The notes beneath the pieces are model-generated. The model was not told the DNA's origin, did not search any database, and saw only the letters and a list, made by a program, of their open reading frames with translations. Below, piece by piece: positions 48,201 through 58,953 of a DNA stretch of 64,000 nucleotides (position 1 is the first letter of the stretch; each line of letters begins with the position of its first letter). A program made the translations under genes and the position numbers. Source of the stretch: Corallium rubrum (lineage: Eukaryota; Cnidaria; Anthozoa; Scleralcyonacea; Coralliidae); the NCBI GenBank assembly GCA_964035015.1, contig OZ036010.1, positions 10,489,730-10,553,729 of the forward strand, read 5' to 3'.

Positions 48201-51200
48201 ATAAGAATTGTTAAATTGTATAATGGGAAATGGACTCCTCACAAGTGTTATAGGATTCTGTTTTTAAATACTAAACGCACAGCCCTGAACAAGATATTAA
48301 ACAAAGGGTACTGTCAAGTGCTATTCATGTCAGAACTTTCAATTTTCTTGCTGGGAAGTACTTTAAAATATGAAAAAAACATTATTATTTTGACGTGGAC
48401 CGTCTGAAATGGATGAATTTCTTAAGTTTGTTTTGCCTTTTGTTGTTTTGGTGTTTGCTATAACCTCAGAAAGACTTCTGGCATGAACCTAAGATATTTC
48501 TTGAACAGAAGCTAATTCAAATACGAAAGGAGTGGAAACGTTTGCAGATTTCTAGTTGAAGTTGAAAACGTTTTTGGTGCAAATTAGTGATCATACCTTT
48601 TGAATATATGAAAAAATATTAAAACTTTTATGGTCAATGGTGAGAACATTTTGAACATTTTAAAAAGTTACAGGTAACACTATGATTTGAACTATATACC
48701 GAATGAAAGCTTTTAAAATTTCTAACAACATACGTACTCGATGTATTTCAACAATGCGTAGTTCCGAAAATTTTAGCCATCTTTCTCTGTAAACAAGTGC
48801 GTCGGCATCATCCAGAAATGTAAAACTCAGCTTCGTGAGTACAGGACTTTTTTGCCACGGACTTTTACCCGTAGTATCCGCGTACTGAAGTTTTAATAAC
48901 CTCGTGGTCAAAGAATTTCATCTCCAACGAAATATTTTCTAAAGTAAATTACTTATTACTTAATAAATATTATTTATATATGTATAGATAACAATATAAA
49001 GTTAAATAAAAGGTCACAAGAAGGCCAAGGGTAATTGACTACAGGAGCCCGAGGGTCGTAAGGACGAGGGGGATAATTTCCAGGTTGCACTTACTTTCAA
49101 AATGGCGGACTGGCGCATGCGCATAAAAATAATGGGACACTTTTTTCCGCGAGTTGGACTTCTGGTTGATCCTTATTCTGTGCCAGTGGTCTTGAGCTGA
49201 CCACCACCCCTCCCCCCCCCCCCGAAGAACTAACACCTTCACACCAATTAACGATTGGTGGAAAATTTAAGAGAACGTAATTGAGTAGGAGAACCAAGTG
49301 AAACAACGAATCAGGGGGGGGGGGGGAATTAAAAAAATTTTTGCTTTCCTCCAGTCGGTCTTGCTTCGCGTAACACGATAACTGATACCAAATGCTCTAT
49401 CACGCTCACCTTACCTAGCCCCCCTCGGCCACGTGAAGTGCTGACGTATCGAAGCCTGGTTACGTAGCTGTTAACCTTGGTTATTGCATAACCCCATATA
49501 AAAATACCCCCTGTCCCCCTCTGGTGCCATCCCCAAGATAAACAGGAGGTCAGGTCTTGATTAACATTATTTGTACTCAGAAACTGACAATCCACTGGCA
49601 GATGGCAATGGATACGAGAACATAGCAGTAGTGAGAAACTTTATGCCTCCTGACCTGGAGTTGCTGCAGTACGTTCATGACAGTATTATCCCAGGTAAAT
49701 AAGTCATTGCATTAAGAGTTGATTTTATGTCCTAATTGACTAGTTGCTAAGTGTTGTGCATGCATTATATTGATGGGTGTCACTCAAAGATATAACAGTG
49801 GCACATTAACTGTAAGCTTCCTCTATCTAGATCTGGGTCAAGCTCACTGATCTCTATATAAACTGGATGGGCCCTTCCTATGACCAGCAGTCAAACATTT
49901 CGTGCCAGTCGCCGCCATCTTACGTAGTGGAACATATGACGCATTGCCGCCTTAGAACTTGTTCCCCAGCCCAAAGTTGACTGGCATAAGCAGTCTTGAC
50001 GTCAGCACGGTCAGATTATCCGGGGGAAGAATATTAAGTACCCTCTGCCGGGGGAGTCGGAAAAGCCGAAAAGCAAACAACAGATGCCGGTTCGTTTAGT
50101 TTCACTGCTTAACAACAAATACAGTCAAAAGATGGCAACTACACAACACGAGATATTGTTAAGGCATTAAGATTACGATAAAACGTACAATTTAAGACTT
50201 GGAATTGAGTTCTTCGTAGATTTTATAGTCCGTTTTTCAGTTTATATTATCGTGAAGTTTCTTCGTTGTCGGCACTGAAGAAAAACAACGAAATTTAAAT
50301 GTTTTACAGCTCAGTAATAAAAACAAATGCAAGAAATTAGCATCTTAAACGTTATGGAGTACATCTTGTGTCCTTACATTCATTTAAATTTTCTTAATAT
50401 AACTCTTTTTGTCTGTTTTTAATCTACGAAAGCTTATGAACTTTAGTGGCGGCCATCTTGGGTAGTGGTCACGTGATCATACAGCTGGCACGCCAATTTC
50501 GGCCCCGTTTCCCATCCTGTTTTATTGAGATCAGTGGTCAAGCTCAACCTCGTCCCCAGGGCCATTTGTGGGGGCTGGGCCAAGATGGCGGCCAAAAACA
50601 AAATGGCGGGAACAAATGGCCCTGGCACAGGCTGCAAAAAATGAGCCATATTTTGACTCATTTTTTACTCGGCCCAGGCTTCACGAAGTTTATCTCGCCT
50701 AGTCAGGCTCAATTTTTTTCTGAATATTTAGTTCAGCTTGACTGACCCAAACTGAAAACAATCAAAACATTCATTTCCAAATACATTGCCGAATTATTAA
50801 AATAAATACACTTTTAATAAATATCTATAAATGCTTATTATTTATCATTTGCTTCACCGTTGTACCAAATTCGCAAGAAACTGGATTGCCGTTGTCTGGC
50901 CGGGCCGCCTTGTTTTCGTGAGTTTTCGGTGGATTCAATTCAGCGTTTTGAAAAACCTTTAGGCTTCGTTTAGTCGGGAATACTTGTTTGAAAAAAAGCC
51001 TGCTTTCTCAATGGTCAAACACGTAAATTCTGCCCTGTGGTGTACTTTCCTTTCGCAGCCAAAATACTTTTTGAATTTGTTCACCAAGTCTTTCGTTCGC
51101 CCGATTTAGAAAACACACTGAATTCCCGTCCCATGGACTTCGTTGTATGGCAGCCAGGGCACAGAGACGACACGACCCATCATTACATATTCTTCCGACG

Positions 51201-54200
51201 TTTTTACGGGTGTTTCGCCAGCTTTTTCCTCACATTTTCATTCATTTTGAAGTTGTTTTTTAACAGCCGGCAATGCTGAATATAATTTGAGCCCTATAAA
51301 CAACTGCCCGCGAGTTAGCCTGCCGCCCGCCTTGTTTCCACCAATCAGAATACCTAAAACATTCAATGTTATCTCGACCAATCAGATGTGTTGATAGCTC
51401 AGCCTGTGCCAGGGCCATTTGTTTTTGGCCGCCATCTTGGCCCAGCCCCCACAAATGGCCCTGGGAACGAGGTTGAGTCAAGCTCTGCTCATGGATCGTT
51501 TTCACTCACGTGTCGGTGGCCCCATTGAGAAACGAAATTAATGTTTGAACATCGTCCCTGAAATTGTCTGGAAACGCGGTCCAAGTCTTGTTCTAAATAT
51601 TTGTTCATGTAACTTATGTACTTTCACACTTGCTGAACACATTGTATTCTTGGTATAATGAAGCAATCAACCAATAGCAGCGTTGCGGTCTAAATATTAA
51701 TGAACGTAAAACAAAATATTTATGCACTTTCACGTCATCCTCAACTTAAATTACAGCTCATTGTCTACCACTTTGATGTTTACCGCGTTTCCAGACAATT
51801 TATTTCCAGGAACTATGGTTTGAATAAGATTAGAGTTAAATTCCCATGGGATAAATTGGTGCACCAATATGGCCGCCATTTCATTGTTTCGGTGCGCCAA
51901 TATGGCCGCCGTGACGTACGTCAGATGAAAACCAGGAATAGCTTTGATTTTAGTGATGTCGCTAACCCTGAGAAAGTGCCTAACTGATTAATATGCAAAT
52001 AACTGATGACATCATAGTTGTCCCAGGCCCTTCATTTGTGAGTGGTGTAATTAACCCTATCCAGACTGGGGGGGGGGGGGGGGAACGGAAAGTGCCCGCG
52101 CTGAATTTAAAAGTTAATATCTCCTAAACCAGTACAGGTATGGTTCCGAAATTTTATGACTTTTCCTAAATATGTATGGGCTTTATGTGTGGAAAATTTG
52201 GTGAAAAAATATTACGCCAAAAAAAAGTTACAGCGTAGTCGTGAACACCTACCAACACTAAATTTCAGCAGACCATTTTTCCCGTGTTTCCTTTTATAAT
52301 AGTTACAATAAAAGTAAGCACTTTTTAATAGAGAGAAACTATTTTTTTGATATACCACCTTTTTTATGTTAACAAAACAACAAGAAAAAGAATTTTGGAA
52401 ATTCTAAACATCCGGGGGTTTTGCAATTAATGACGTCATAATGACGTCATAATTTGTTGCCATGACAACGTAAGTGTAACACATACTTGAACAAGGCATA
52501 CCATCCACCTGTAAACGTTTCGTCGGAATACACCAAATGGTTCATGAGATATTGACCGCGGGCACTTTCCGCACCCCCCCCCCCCCCCCCCACAGTCCCA
52601 GAAGACATAAAAAAGCCCGGTCTGGATAGGGTTAATGGTTTGGAACCGAGAATGATTCTACCAACACCGCTGCCAAACGTTTGCGCATGCGTGGATTTGC
52701 AAGAGTCAACATTGCAAGGAAAGTGGGAACTAGCCGTGGCGACAACAACCAGACAGTGAAGACTAAATAAGACTAGACTATTCATTTGTGTTTTAAAAAA
52801 AGGGTCATGAAAATTACGAAACTGTCATTTCAGAATATGTTACAATTACTAGTTACAATAGTAATAAAGAAGTCATGTACAAATTACCTACCTTATCTTT
52901 TTGGTAGTATGCTTGTGCCGGACTTTCGGACCAGTCCAAATATTTCAGTGTTTTCCCGCTCTTTTTTTATGATACGAGCTCGGATGTCGTGCAGGCGCAA
53001 AAGTTTGGTAGCGATGTTGAACAGTACTAGCTTGCGATTTGGGTGGACAATGGTCAGATACAGATTTGAGCTAAAATCGTTACATACCTCCACCGCCAAG
53101 TGTCTCGATTAGCGACGTTCTGCTAGTCTTCCCGTTGCAGCGTTCCTGCTTGATTTATCCATAGTTCTTGTATATACTGTAGTTTTGGAAACTTTAGTGT
53201 ACGTACTAAGTTAACATTGTACTTGTAACGTTGTTATTTTGCTGATCTTTTCTCTTGCCCACTATTCTTGAATTTTGTGGAGCAACATGTACTAATCTGT
53301 ATTTTGGATTGAAATTTTCAATATTTTAGGCAATCAACCAGCAGACTGTATCTTTTTTCCGCTTTCAAAATATGTAACAAGATACTTTAATTATTTTCCA
53401 TATTTTGGGTAATATTTGGGTTCTCGTCAGGAAAATTGCAATACATCTTGACGTCCCAAAATTTTATCTTTGACCATGAACTTTTTCGCTGTCAAAGTTG
53501 GTAACTAGTTACCGGAACAACCTCGTCCCCTGGGCCTTTTTGAAATTGGTAGGGCGGAAAAAGGCCCTGGCATCGGCTGGTGGACTCTGCATTTTCATTG
53601 GTTGATTGCTTTTCTTAAACAGTCTTCAGGAAACGTAATTATGCATAGTTTTGTGCCAGTTATAATCAAATAGCTTCAACGGGACCGCCAACGGGTCCAA
53701 TGAGACTGCCATTACAATGAACTTCTCCCACGGGACCGCATGAATGATGTTGCATACCAAATTAAATTGCTAATTTATTACACCCAGTATCTGGGTGCTG
53801 TGACCATAGATAACAGACGAGGAACTGGATAGGAAACTTAAAACGATGTTCTGAAACCGGAAACAAAGTTTGTCCAACTTGATACGATGATTATACAGTC
53901 ATAAGTGGCTAAAGCACCTTACGGGTGGTCCCACATGGCTACGTTCAGCTATTATTGAATTTAAGCAGTGCATTAGCCGCTTACAAGCGCCATAGCAATT
54001 TGTGCAAACATCGTTTCCAGTTTTTGTTAAATTGCCTATCCAGTTCCCCTTCCATCATCTATGCTGTGACCAGACGATGCCAGGGCCTTTCCCCGCCCTC
54101 CCAAGTTCAAAAAGGCCCTGGGAACCAGGTTGTTACCGGAAGTGACCTTGATATAGGGCTGAGCTTTTGGAAAGAAACGGTGTTTACAAACCCTGTATCT

Positions 54201-54456
54201 ATTTTGCACTTAATTCTCTCCATTGTTGCAAATACAAAAAATAACGAAAAAGAAGCATAATTATTGGAAAACTTTTAATTAGAAGTTTTCATGAATTAAA
54301 TATTGCTATGGTTACGATCTCCTTGACAACGCGTTCAGTTGTCGATGCTATTGTTGTCGCCACTCAGTTGTTGAATGAAGCCACATTGTAAGTACAGCAT
54401 TTATATAAACTTAATTTAGTTTCTTTATTAATTGTGCATGAACAGATACTAATATT

Positions 54457-54523
<67 letters not shown>

Positions 54524-55004
54524 ATAATGTATAGTACAATTAATATACAATGTATTATATAGTATATTCACACAATGCAGTACATAATATGAAATGAGTA
54601 ATACATATAGATGTGTGCACCACTTATACTATCCCACAAGCAGTTGTCACTGGCAATTGTTTGAATGGGTATATTTAACAATTAGATTATGAGCTCGAAA
54701 TTTCTATGAGTGAATAGAAATCTCATAGAAATTGATAGCGAATAATCTAATTGTTTTAGTAGAAACTAACTTGTGTACCTTAGTTCTTCTTGATTATTTC
54801 AAAAAAACGAAGCATAACCATGGTTTCTGTGCGAAAACCAAGGCAAAACAATCTGTCACTCCTCGTCGCCTCCATGTTGTTTTACTGTATGGCCGAGCGA
54901 GTACTGGTACTCAATTCACTACTCGCTATCTATCAACGAATAGATATCGAGTAGAGTAGCCAATCAGACTGCAGTATTTGCAATAGAATACTAGTACGTT
55001 TCTA

Positions 55005-55052
<48 letters not shown>

Positions 55053-57579
55053 TTCATAATAATGGTTTTGAACATTAAAATTCTTTGAAAAACTGACGAA
55101 TGCATGTCTTTTTTTTTAAATGCAAAAAAAGCACATAAAAAAGCAAAAAAGTCCATGAGATGAAATTTTAGAAAAGGAAGATATATTACAAATCTTCTCA
55201 GAAGATTCCAAATATCCTAAATACATAAACTCCCCAACCATTATATAGGTACTTTAAGACCTATTGTACAATCTGTACAAATACGTGTATGTAAGAAGAG
55301 AAAATTTTTGTACTTCTGTTTAGCTATTGTATTGTCAAGTATATCTCTTTTAGGATTTCTTTAATATTTTAGGGGCAAAAAGTTCGAGAAAAATATGATG
55401 CTATTTTCAAACCTTGGTTCTCCTTTTGGAGATGATGGTTTAGATGATATTATTGGTGGTGTAAAGGACCTGGAAACTAACTTCACGATCGTGTAAGTAA
55501 GTTTTATTGGAGATATATCAGGGAATCTCATCAACGGTGGTCTCCTTGTCTGCTGAAACGGGCCACACATTCCATTCCCTTAAACCGACCAATCACGGCG
55601 AGGCTTCCAGATTCTGGAAACCTGACCTTCGACCTTGAGGTTTAACCAATATTTCGAAGACTTGCTTATACATGTAGTTTAGTAAAAATTTTGCGTAAAT
55701 AGAATCCATAAGATGATGATGTAACCGAGAAGTTCTAAACTAAACTTTTCAAAATATTAGCTTTCGACTAAGCAAATTACAAATGGAATGTGTTGTTCGT
55801 TTCAGCAGACGTCAGTACAGTACAGTACAGTACAGTACAGTACAGTACAGTACAGTACAGTACAGTACAGTACAGTACAGTACAGTACAGTACAGTACAG
55901 TACAGTACAGTACAGTACTGTACTGTACTGTACTGTACAGTACAGTACAGTACAGTGCAGTACAGTGCAGTGCAGTGCAGTGCAGTGCAGTACAGTACAG
56001 TACGGTACAGTACAGTACAGTACAATACGATAATCTTTATTTGCACAGGGTTTAAAAATTATTGTAAATAGTCAATATGCTTGGTATGTCAAAAGACTTA
56101 TCTTCCCCAGCTTTGGGTCGATTTACTCGATTATTCGGGATGGGAGGCTTATTTGAAGTTATGTTTGAGCTTTTTATATATTAATTTCATAGTTGTTAAA
56201 TTTAACAACTTTATTGGGTATTAGCAAAAGTAAATATTATAATATTAAGACTAAGTTATAAGATAAAGAAATGTTAAAAGAAAATGAGGAAAATAGTGTA
56301 CCCAATAGGGAGAAGGCGCAAACGGGACACGAAGACCCATGCGAAGCGCCCCCCTAAAAAAACAATCATCAACAAAAACAAAAACAAACTACAAAGAAAG
56401 AAAATAAAAAGAAACAACAAAACGCTGTGACGCGTCGGACCAACCTCCGACCCAGATACACACCAAGAGGGATCGCCAAATTGATCATTAGGCTCATTTT
56501 CATATTCTTTTTCCGATTCCCCCATTTCTTGACATGCATCTAAACCAGGAACCGGTCTGACAAATCGCAGCACGCGAAACGCGACTCAAGATTGTGCCCT
56601 GTGGTAAGAACAGTCCTGTGCAAGTGTCCATGTGCACAGCATGTCTGTATCAAAGGTATACCCTTACGAAAATTTCATATAAGACTTCATATACGATTTC
56701 ATATATGAAATGTCAATTTCCTATATGAAATGTCAATTTCATATATTAAGTTTGTAATTTCATATATGAAATTAAACATTTCATACATGAATTACAAATT
56801 TCATATATGAAAATGTTCCAATTCCATATATGAAGTTTCTTATTCCATATATGAAATTTTTATCTTCATACATAAATTTCATATATGGAATAAGAAATTT
56901 CATATATCGAATTGGAACATTTTCATATGTGAAATTTGTAATTCATATATGAAATGTCTAATTTCATATATGGAATTACAAACTTTAATATATGAAATTG
57001 ACATTTCATATATGAAATCGTATATGAAGTCTTGTATGAAATTTTCGTAAGGGATAGTTAGCAAGATTTGGTATCTTCGTTTGAGAAAAGTTTTGAATGT
57101 AGAGATACTAACATGATTGGACGAAGGAGCTGATTTGCAAGAAGGACTCCATAGTTTGACAATCCTATTAAAAAGTGAGGCTTGGTACGTGGTGGTCCTA
57201 CAGAGTGGAACTTTGATGGCTAGACAGTTTTGACTGAGTCGCGTGCGACTGTTGAAACTTTTAATATGAATTGCTTAATGTTATTATCAACTAAAGTTTT
57301 GTCCTACTTAAATAAGCCCAGGTTGAAGCTTGCAAAAACTAAGTTGCGGCTTATTAAAGAATTGACGGTTTTTAGGAGCGGCTGATTTAAGGTGCGGCTT
57401 ATATTATCCATGGCTGATTTTCTCCCGTATAAATGGCCCTGTTTTTCTGTTTTAGTGGTCCTAATCTGTATGATGATGATGACAGCGATGACCAGGGCGG
57501 CGATGATGATGACGACGACGAAAATACCCCTGGTCCTAGGGTTGGAGGTATTTATACCAAACCAAAGTCTGCTCAACAG
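42202..57579 (+). CDS. XRCC5: Ku80 (XRCC5), N-terminal exons 1-7
   Basis: Ku80 pairs with Ku70 to bind DNA ends in non-homologous end joining. Exons: 42202-42213, 42379-42492, 45179-45230, 49581-49694, 54339-54387, 55373-55492, 57456-57579: 585 nt, 195 codons, in frame. Recognisable blocks: VALVIILDVGPAM (start of the vWA-like domain), KDEVALVLFGTE, ETDNPLADGNGYENI, DAIVVATQLLNEAT, GKKFEKNMMLFSNL and KSAQQ. These follow the vertebrate Ku80 order. Exon 5 seems to lack some residues before DAIVV that other Ku80 proteins have, so its 5' border is less certain. Exon 7 carries an unusually acidic stretch (about 57472-57528) where relatives have a short Gly/Asp loop. The remaining roughly three quarters (core, C-terminal region) were not found before 64000. 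Intron 1 appears to be GC-AG. Confidence 0.9.
42214..42219 (+). other. XRCC5: Non-canonical GC splice donor of XRCC5 intron 1
   Basis: ATGGCGGCCAAG is followed by GCAAGT, the consensus of GC-AG introns. The next exon begins at 42379 after TTTCTTAG. Only this junction gives MAAK-VALVIILDVG in frame; the nearby GTATAA donor four bases on would shift the frame. Confidence 0.8.
42770..43225. repeat. Degenerate AACAAGTTGTT / ACAACATTGTT cluster
   Basis: Short self-complementary words (CAACAATGTTG, AACAACATG, GTTGTTCAC) repeat irregularly over about 450 bp inside Ku80 intron 2. They can form many small hairpins. Confidence 0.8.
43226..44274. other. Ku80 intron 2 sequence, nothing recognised
   Basis: Non-coding. 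The 43796-44239 open frame has no domain. Short motifs like GTGAACAACTTGTGTAATAATGTTG near 44071 echo the preceding cluster. Confidence 0.4.
44275..44722. repeat. Inverted-repeat element with AAAACGTCCTC ends
   Basis: CAGTCAAAACGTCCTCACTT and AGTGAAAACGTCCTCC at the left match the inverse AGGACGTTTTGACGTGAGGA at the right. The interior contains an 82-codon minus-strand frame (44260-44508) of unknown nature. Confidence 0.7.
44877..45032. repeat. Short MITE with ACTCACTTTTCACCC ends
   Basis: ACTCACTTTTCACCCAAA and TTTGGGTGAAAAGTGAGT bound about 155 bp. GTTCGTTTTGAACT and CAATCAAAT pair internally. Confidence 0.8.
45273..45486. mobile_element. 6576-type MITE, right-truncated copy
   Basis: Starts CATAGTCAATCGAGGTATGG and follows the 6576 element for about 210 bp, to CACGGTGTA, where the palindrome at 45487 begins. 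The right end is not found afterwards. It lies 42 bp after the Ku80 exon 3 donor. Confidence 0.8.
45487..45953. mobile_element. Foldback element, arms about 140 bp
   Basis: CTACTACCTTTTGCGTTCAA... GAATAGGGGTGTAACTTT at the left is inverted at 45815-45953. The spacer is non-coding. It lies at the break point of the preceding MITE. Confidence 0.85.
46224..46375. mobile_element. TTAA-bounded short element
   Basis: TTAACCCATTGCTGCC... to GTATGGGTTAA, with the AAATCGTCTGGC block of the 4105 family. A degraded neighbour copy precedes it at about 46085-46210. Confidence 0.55.
46479..47217. mobile_element. hAT-type element, 8-bp target duplication
   Basis: Ends CAGGGCCGTCGC / GCGACGGCTCTG, flanked by GGCATTCT (46471-46478) and GACATTCT (47218-47225), one mismatch. 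It contains a decayed hammerhead-like palindrome at 46805-46895 and a 15-G tract at 47168-47182. It lies in Ku80 intron 3. Confidence 0.8.
47632..49182. mobile_element. 1.55-kb long-armed foldback element
   Basis: GCACAGAATAAGGATCAACC / inverse define the ends. Arms of roughly 550 bp pair through CTCGTCCTTACGACCCTCGG, TTACTTTAGAAAA, GTCCGTGGCAAAAAAGTCCT and CATTGTTGAAATACATCG. CAGTG flanks both ends (possible 5-bp duplication). No transposase. Ku80 intron 3. Confidence 0.85.
49183..49580. other. End of Ku80 intron 3
   Basis: C/G tracts at 49208-49223 and 49313-49326 and decayed sequence. Nothing recognised apart from the acceptor TTGTACTCAG before exon 4. Confidence 0.5.
49695..50544. other. 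Ku80 intron 4, first part
   Basis: Non-coding. No inverted-repeat element boundaries recognised in this stretch. Confidence 0.45.
50545..51475. mobile_element. 931-bp element with 9-bp target duplication, CAACCTCGTCCC family
   Basis: Ends CAACCTCGTCCCCAGGGCCA / TGGCCCTGGGAACGAGGTTG, extending through CCCCACAAATGG and CAAGATGGCGGCC. Flanks GGTCAAGCT (50536-50544) and AGTCAAGCT (51476-51484) match in 8 of 9. Non-coding. Confidence 0.85.
51494..51932. mobile_element. Larger copy of the 17141-type element with a nested MITE
   Basis: Starts GATCGTTTTCACTCACGTG and ends ATATGGCCGCCGTGACG...GTCAGATGAAAACC, as in 17141-17302. A 6576-type MITE (AATTGTCTGGAAACGCGG / CCGCGTTTCCAGACAATT) occupies about 51556-51812. 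Confidence 0.75.
52055..52631. mobile_element. piggyBac-like MITE with TTAA duplication
   Basis: Ends CCCTATCCAGAC / GTCTGGATAGGG flanked by TTAA at 52051-52054 and 52632-52635. G and C homopolymer tracts (52068-52083, 52576-52592) sit symmetrically, and AACGGAAAGTGCCCGCG / CGCGGGCACTTTCCG extends the arms. CCCT...AGGG ends plus TTAA fit piggyBac. Confidence 0.9.
52663..53018 (-). mobile_element. Family-K element, copy 2 (inverse)
   Basis: AACACCGCTGCCAAACGTTT at one end and AAAAGTTTGGTAGCGATGTT at the other. The body matches 41128-41905 without the nested palindrome. Its minus-strand frame LVLFSLHCLVVVATASSH is shared with copy 3 and is repeat-borne. Confidence 0.8.
53518..54132. mobile_element. 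615-bp element with 9-bp target duplication, CAACCTCGTCCC family
   Basis: Ends CAACCTCGTCCCCTGGGCCT / AGGCCCTGGGAACCAGGTTG. Perfect duplication TTACCGGAA at 53509-53517 and 54133-54141. It shares termini with 50545-51475 and lies about 200 bp before the less certain Ku80 exon 5. A second pairing within it (AACTGGATAGG near 53826, CCTATCCAGTTCC near 54034) lengthens the fold. Confidence 0.92.
54459..54520. repeat. (TA)n microsatellite
   Basis: About 30 TA units in Ku80 intron 5. Confidence 0.95.
54672..54990. repeat. Hairpin-rich segment
   Basis: AACAATTAGATTATGAGCTC... pairs with ...GCGAATAATCTAATTGTT at 54678-54757 and TTTCTATGAG/CTCATAGAAA lies inside. ACTCGCTATCTATC / GATATCGAGTAG follows near 54920-54957. 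A decayed palindromic element in Ku80 intron 5. Confidence 0.6.
55008..55050. repeat. (TA)n microsatellite
   Basis: About 20 TA units. Confidence 0.95.
55813..56030. repeat. (CAGTA)n pentanucleotide array with an orientation flip
   Basis: CAGTA runs from 55813 to about 55915, then the reverse complement (CTGTA/TACTG) for about four units, then CAGTA again, mixed with CAGTG units near 55955-55992. Long open frames on both strands are artefacts. Confidence 0.95.
56031..56660. other. Ku80 intron 6, nothing recognised
   Basis: Non-coding. The minus-strand frame 56274-56573 has no domain. Confidence 0.4.
56661..57053. mobile_element. Near-perfect 393-bp palindrome
   Basis: CCCTTACGAAAATTTCATAT at the left and its inverse at the right. 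The whole interior is built from inverted CATATATGAAAT words, so almost the entire element can fold. It lies in Ku80 intron 6. Flanking ATA could be a 3-bp duplication. Confidence 0.9.
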
Positions 57580-57763
57580 GTATTGAAAGAATACAACTCG
57601 TATACTTATAAACCGTACCTATCAGTGGCACTATTCCATTCATTCATTCCATTCATTTCATTCATCCCATTCATTTCATTCATTTCCTTCATTCTATGTA
57701 TTTTATTTATTTCCTTAATTTATTCTGTTTATTCCATATATTTCATTTGAATCCATTCTTTTT

Positions 57764-57857
57764 ATTCATTCATTCATTCATCCATTCATTCATTCATTCA
57801 TTCATTCATTCATTCATTCATTCATTCATTCATTCATTCATTCATTCGTTCGTTCAT
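57764..57857. repeat. (ATTC)n microsatellite
   Basis: About 22 units. Degenerate CATTYATTC sequence precedes it from 57637. Confidence 0.95.
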
Positions 57858-57908
57858 TCATTTTTATTTTATTAATTTAATTATTTATTTATCCATTTTT
57901 TGTTTACT

Positions 57909-58051
57909 TATTAATTAATTAATTAATTAATTAATTAATTAATTAATTAATTAATTAATTAATTAATTAAGTAATTAATTAAGTAATTAATTAATTAATT
58001 AATTAATTAATTAAGTAATTAATTAATTAATTAAGTAATTAATTAATTAAT
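57909..58051. repeat. (TTAA)n microsatellite
   Basis: AATT/TTAA tetramers with a few GTAATTAA variants. Confidence 0.95.
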
Positions 58052-58104
58052 TTATTATATGCATGACAAAATTACTGCAATCTGATTGGCTAAGAGGAGT
58101 GCAA

Positions 58105-58835
58105 TTATATCGTTAATTATATATCCTTCTGTAATCAGGCCCAAATACTGCAATTTCATTGGTTTAGAGGAGTGCGATTTGAGCATTAATCGCACTCTTG
58201 CTGTAGCTGTAATCGCACACCTGCTTCAGCCAATGGAAATCAAGCTAGCTATCAAAATTGTCCAATCACAGTTCGGCACCTAGGCTGTAGGATTTTCTGG
58301 GATTTTTCAAAAAATTAAAAAATGGAGGATTTTAAATATTAAAATATAGAATTTAAATTTGTATAAAACAGTGTTGTGTCCCCAACAAATTAAAAACAAA
58401 TTATTACCCAGATTGGCACTCGGGTATTTCTTAAATATTTTAGTCAGTAAAGTAGCAACACTCGGTGAAATACAGTAAACTTAAACTGCATGAGTGTGTT
58501 TATAAATACATGCGTATAAACATGCTATAAAGTAAAGACAAACAGCACTAAATTACTCACATTTTTGGTTCTTGTCATTCTTTATCAATAACTCCCGGTT
58601 TTACCTCACATATAATTGTATGAACTCCTCATAAATTCACTTTATTATTAAAAAAACTCCTCGCCGAGTCTCCATATATTGAAAGAAATGGCCGCCTGAA
58701 ATTTGCATTTTTTGCGGGCCATGTTGAGAGGCCTAGGTCTAGAACCCAAAAGTTGGGCTACTATGAAGTATTTGCTGTCGAAAACAAAGAAAATGAGGAC
58801 ATGACCTGATTACAGAAGGATATATAATTAACGGG
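58105..58835. mobile_element. MITE with TTAATTATATATCC ends
   Basis: TTAATTATATATCCTTCTGT and its inverse (58806-58832) with CAGG bound a non-coding interior. The frame at 58086-58283 is part of it and not a gene. Confidence 0.75.
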
Positions 58836-58858
58836 TAATAGAACGAATTGAGTCGTGC

Positions 58859-58953
58859 TATTAATGCCAAATCATACTCGTGATTAACAAATCAACCTCC
58901 CGCTTCGCGGTCGGTCGATTTTGTAATCACTCGTATGATTTTGGCATTAATAG
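58859..58953. repeat. Hairpin
   Basis: ATTAATGCCAAATCATACTC...GTGATTAACAAATC pairs with GATTTTGTAATCACTCGTAT...GGCATTAAT around a CTTCGCGG-type loop. Confidence 0.8.

Noticed and set aside
55777-56071. Four open frames rich in Y, C, V, S
   Set aside because: Artefacts of the CAGTA pentamer array, open in several frames on both strands.
58086-58283. 65-codon frame (+)
   Set aside because: It overlaps the terminal part of the MITE at 58105-58835 and consists of repeat sequence.
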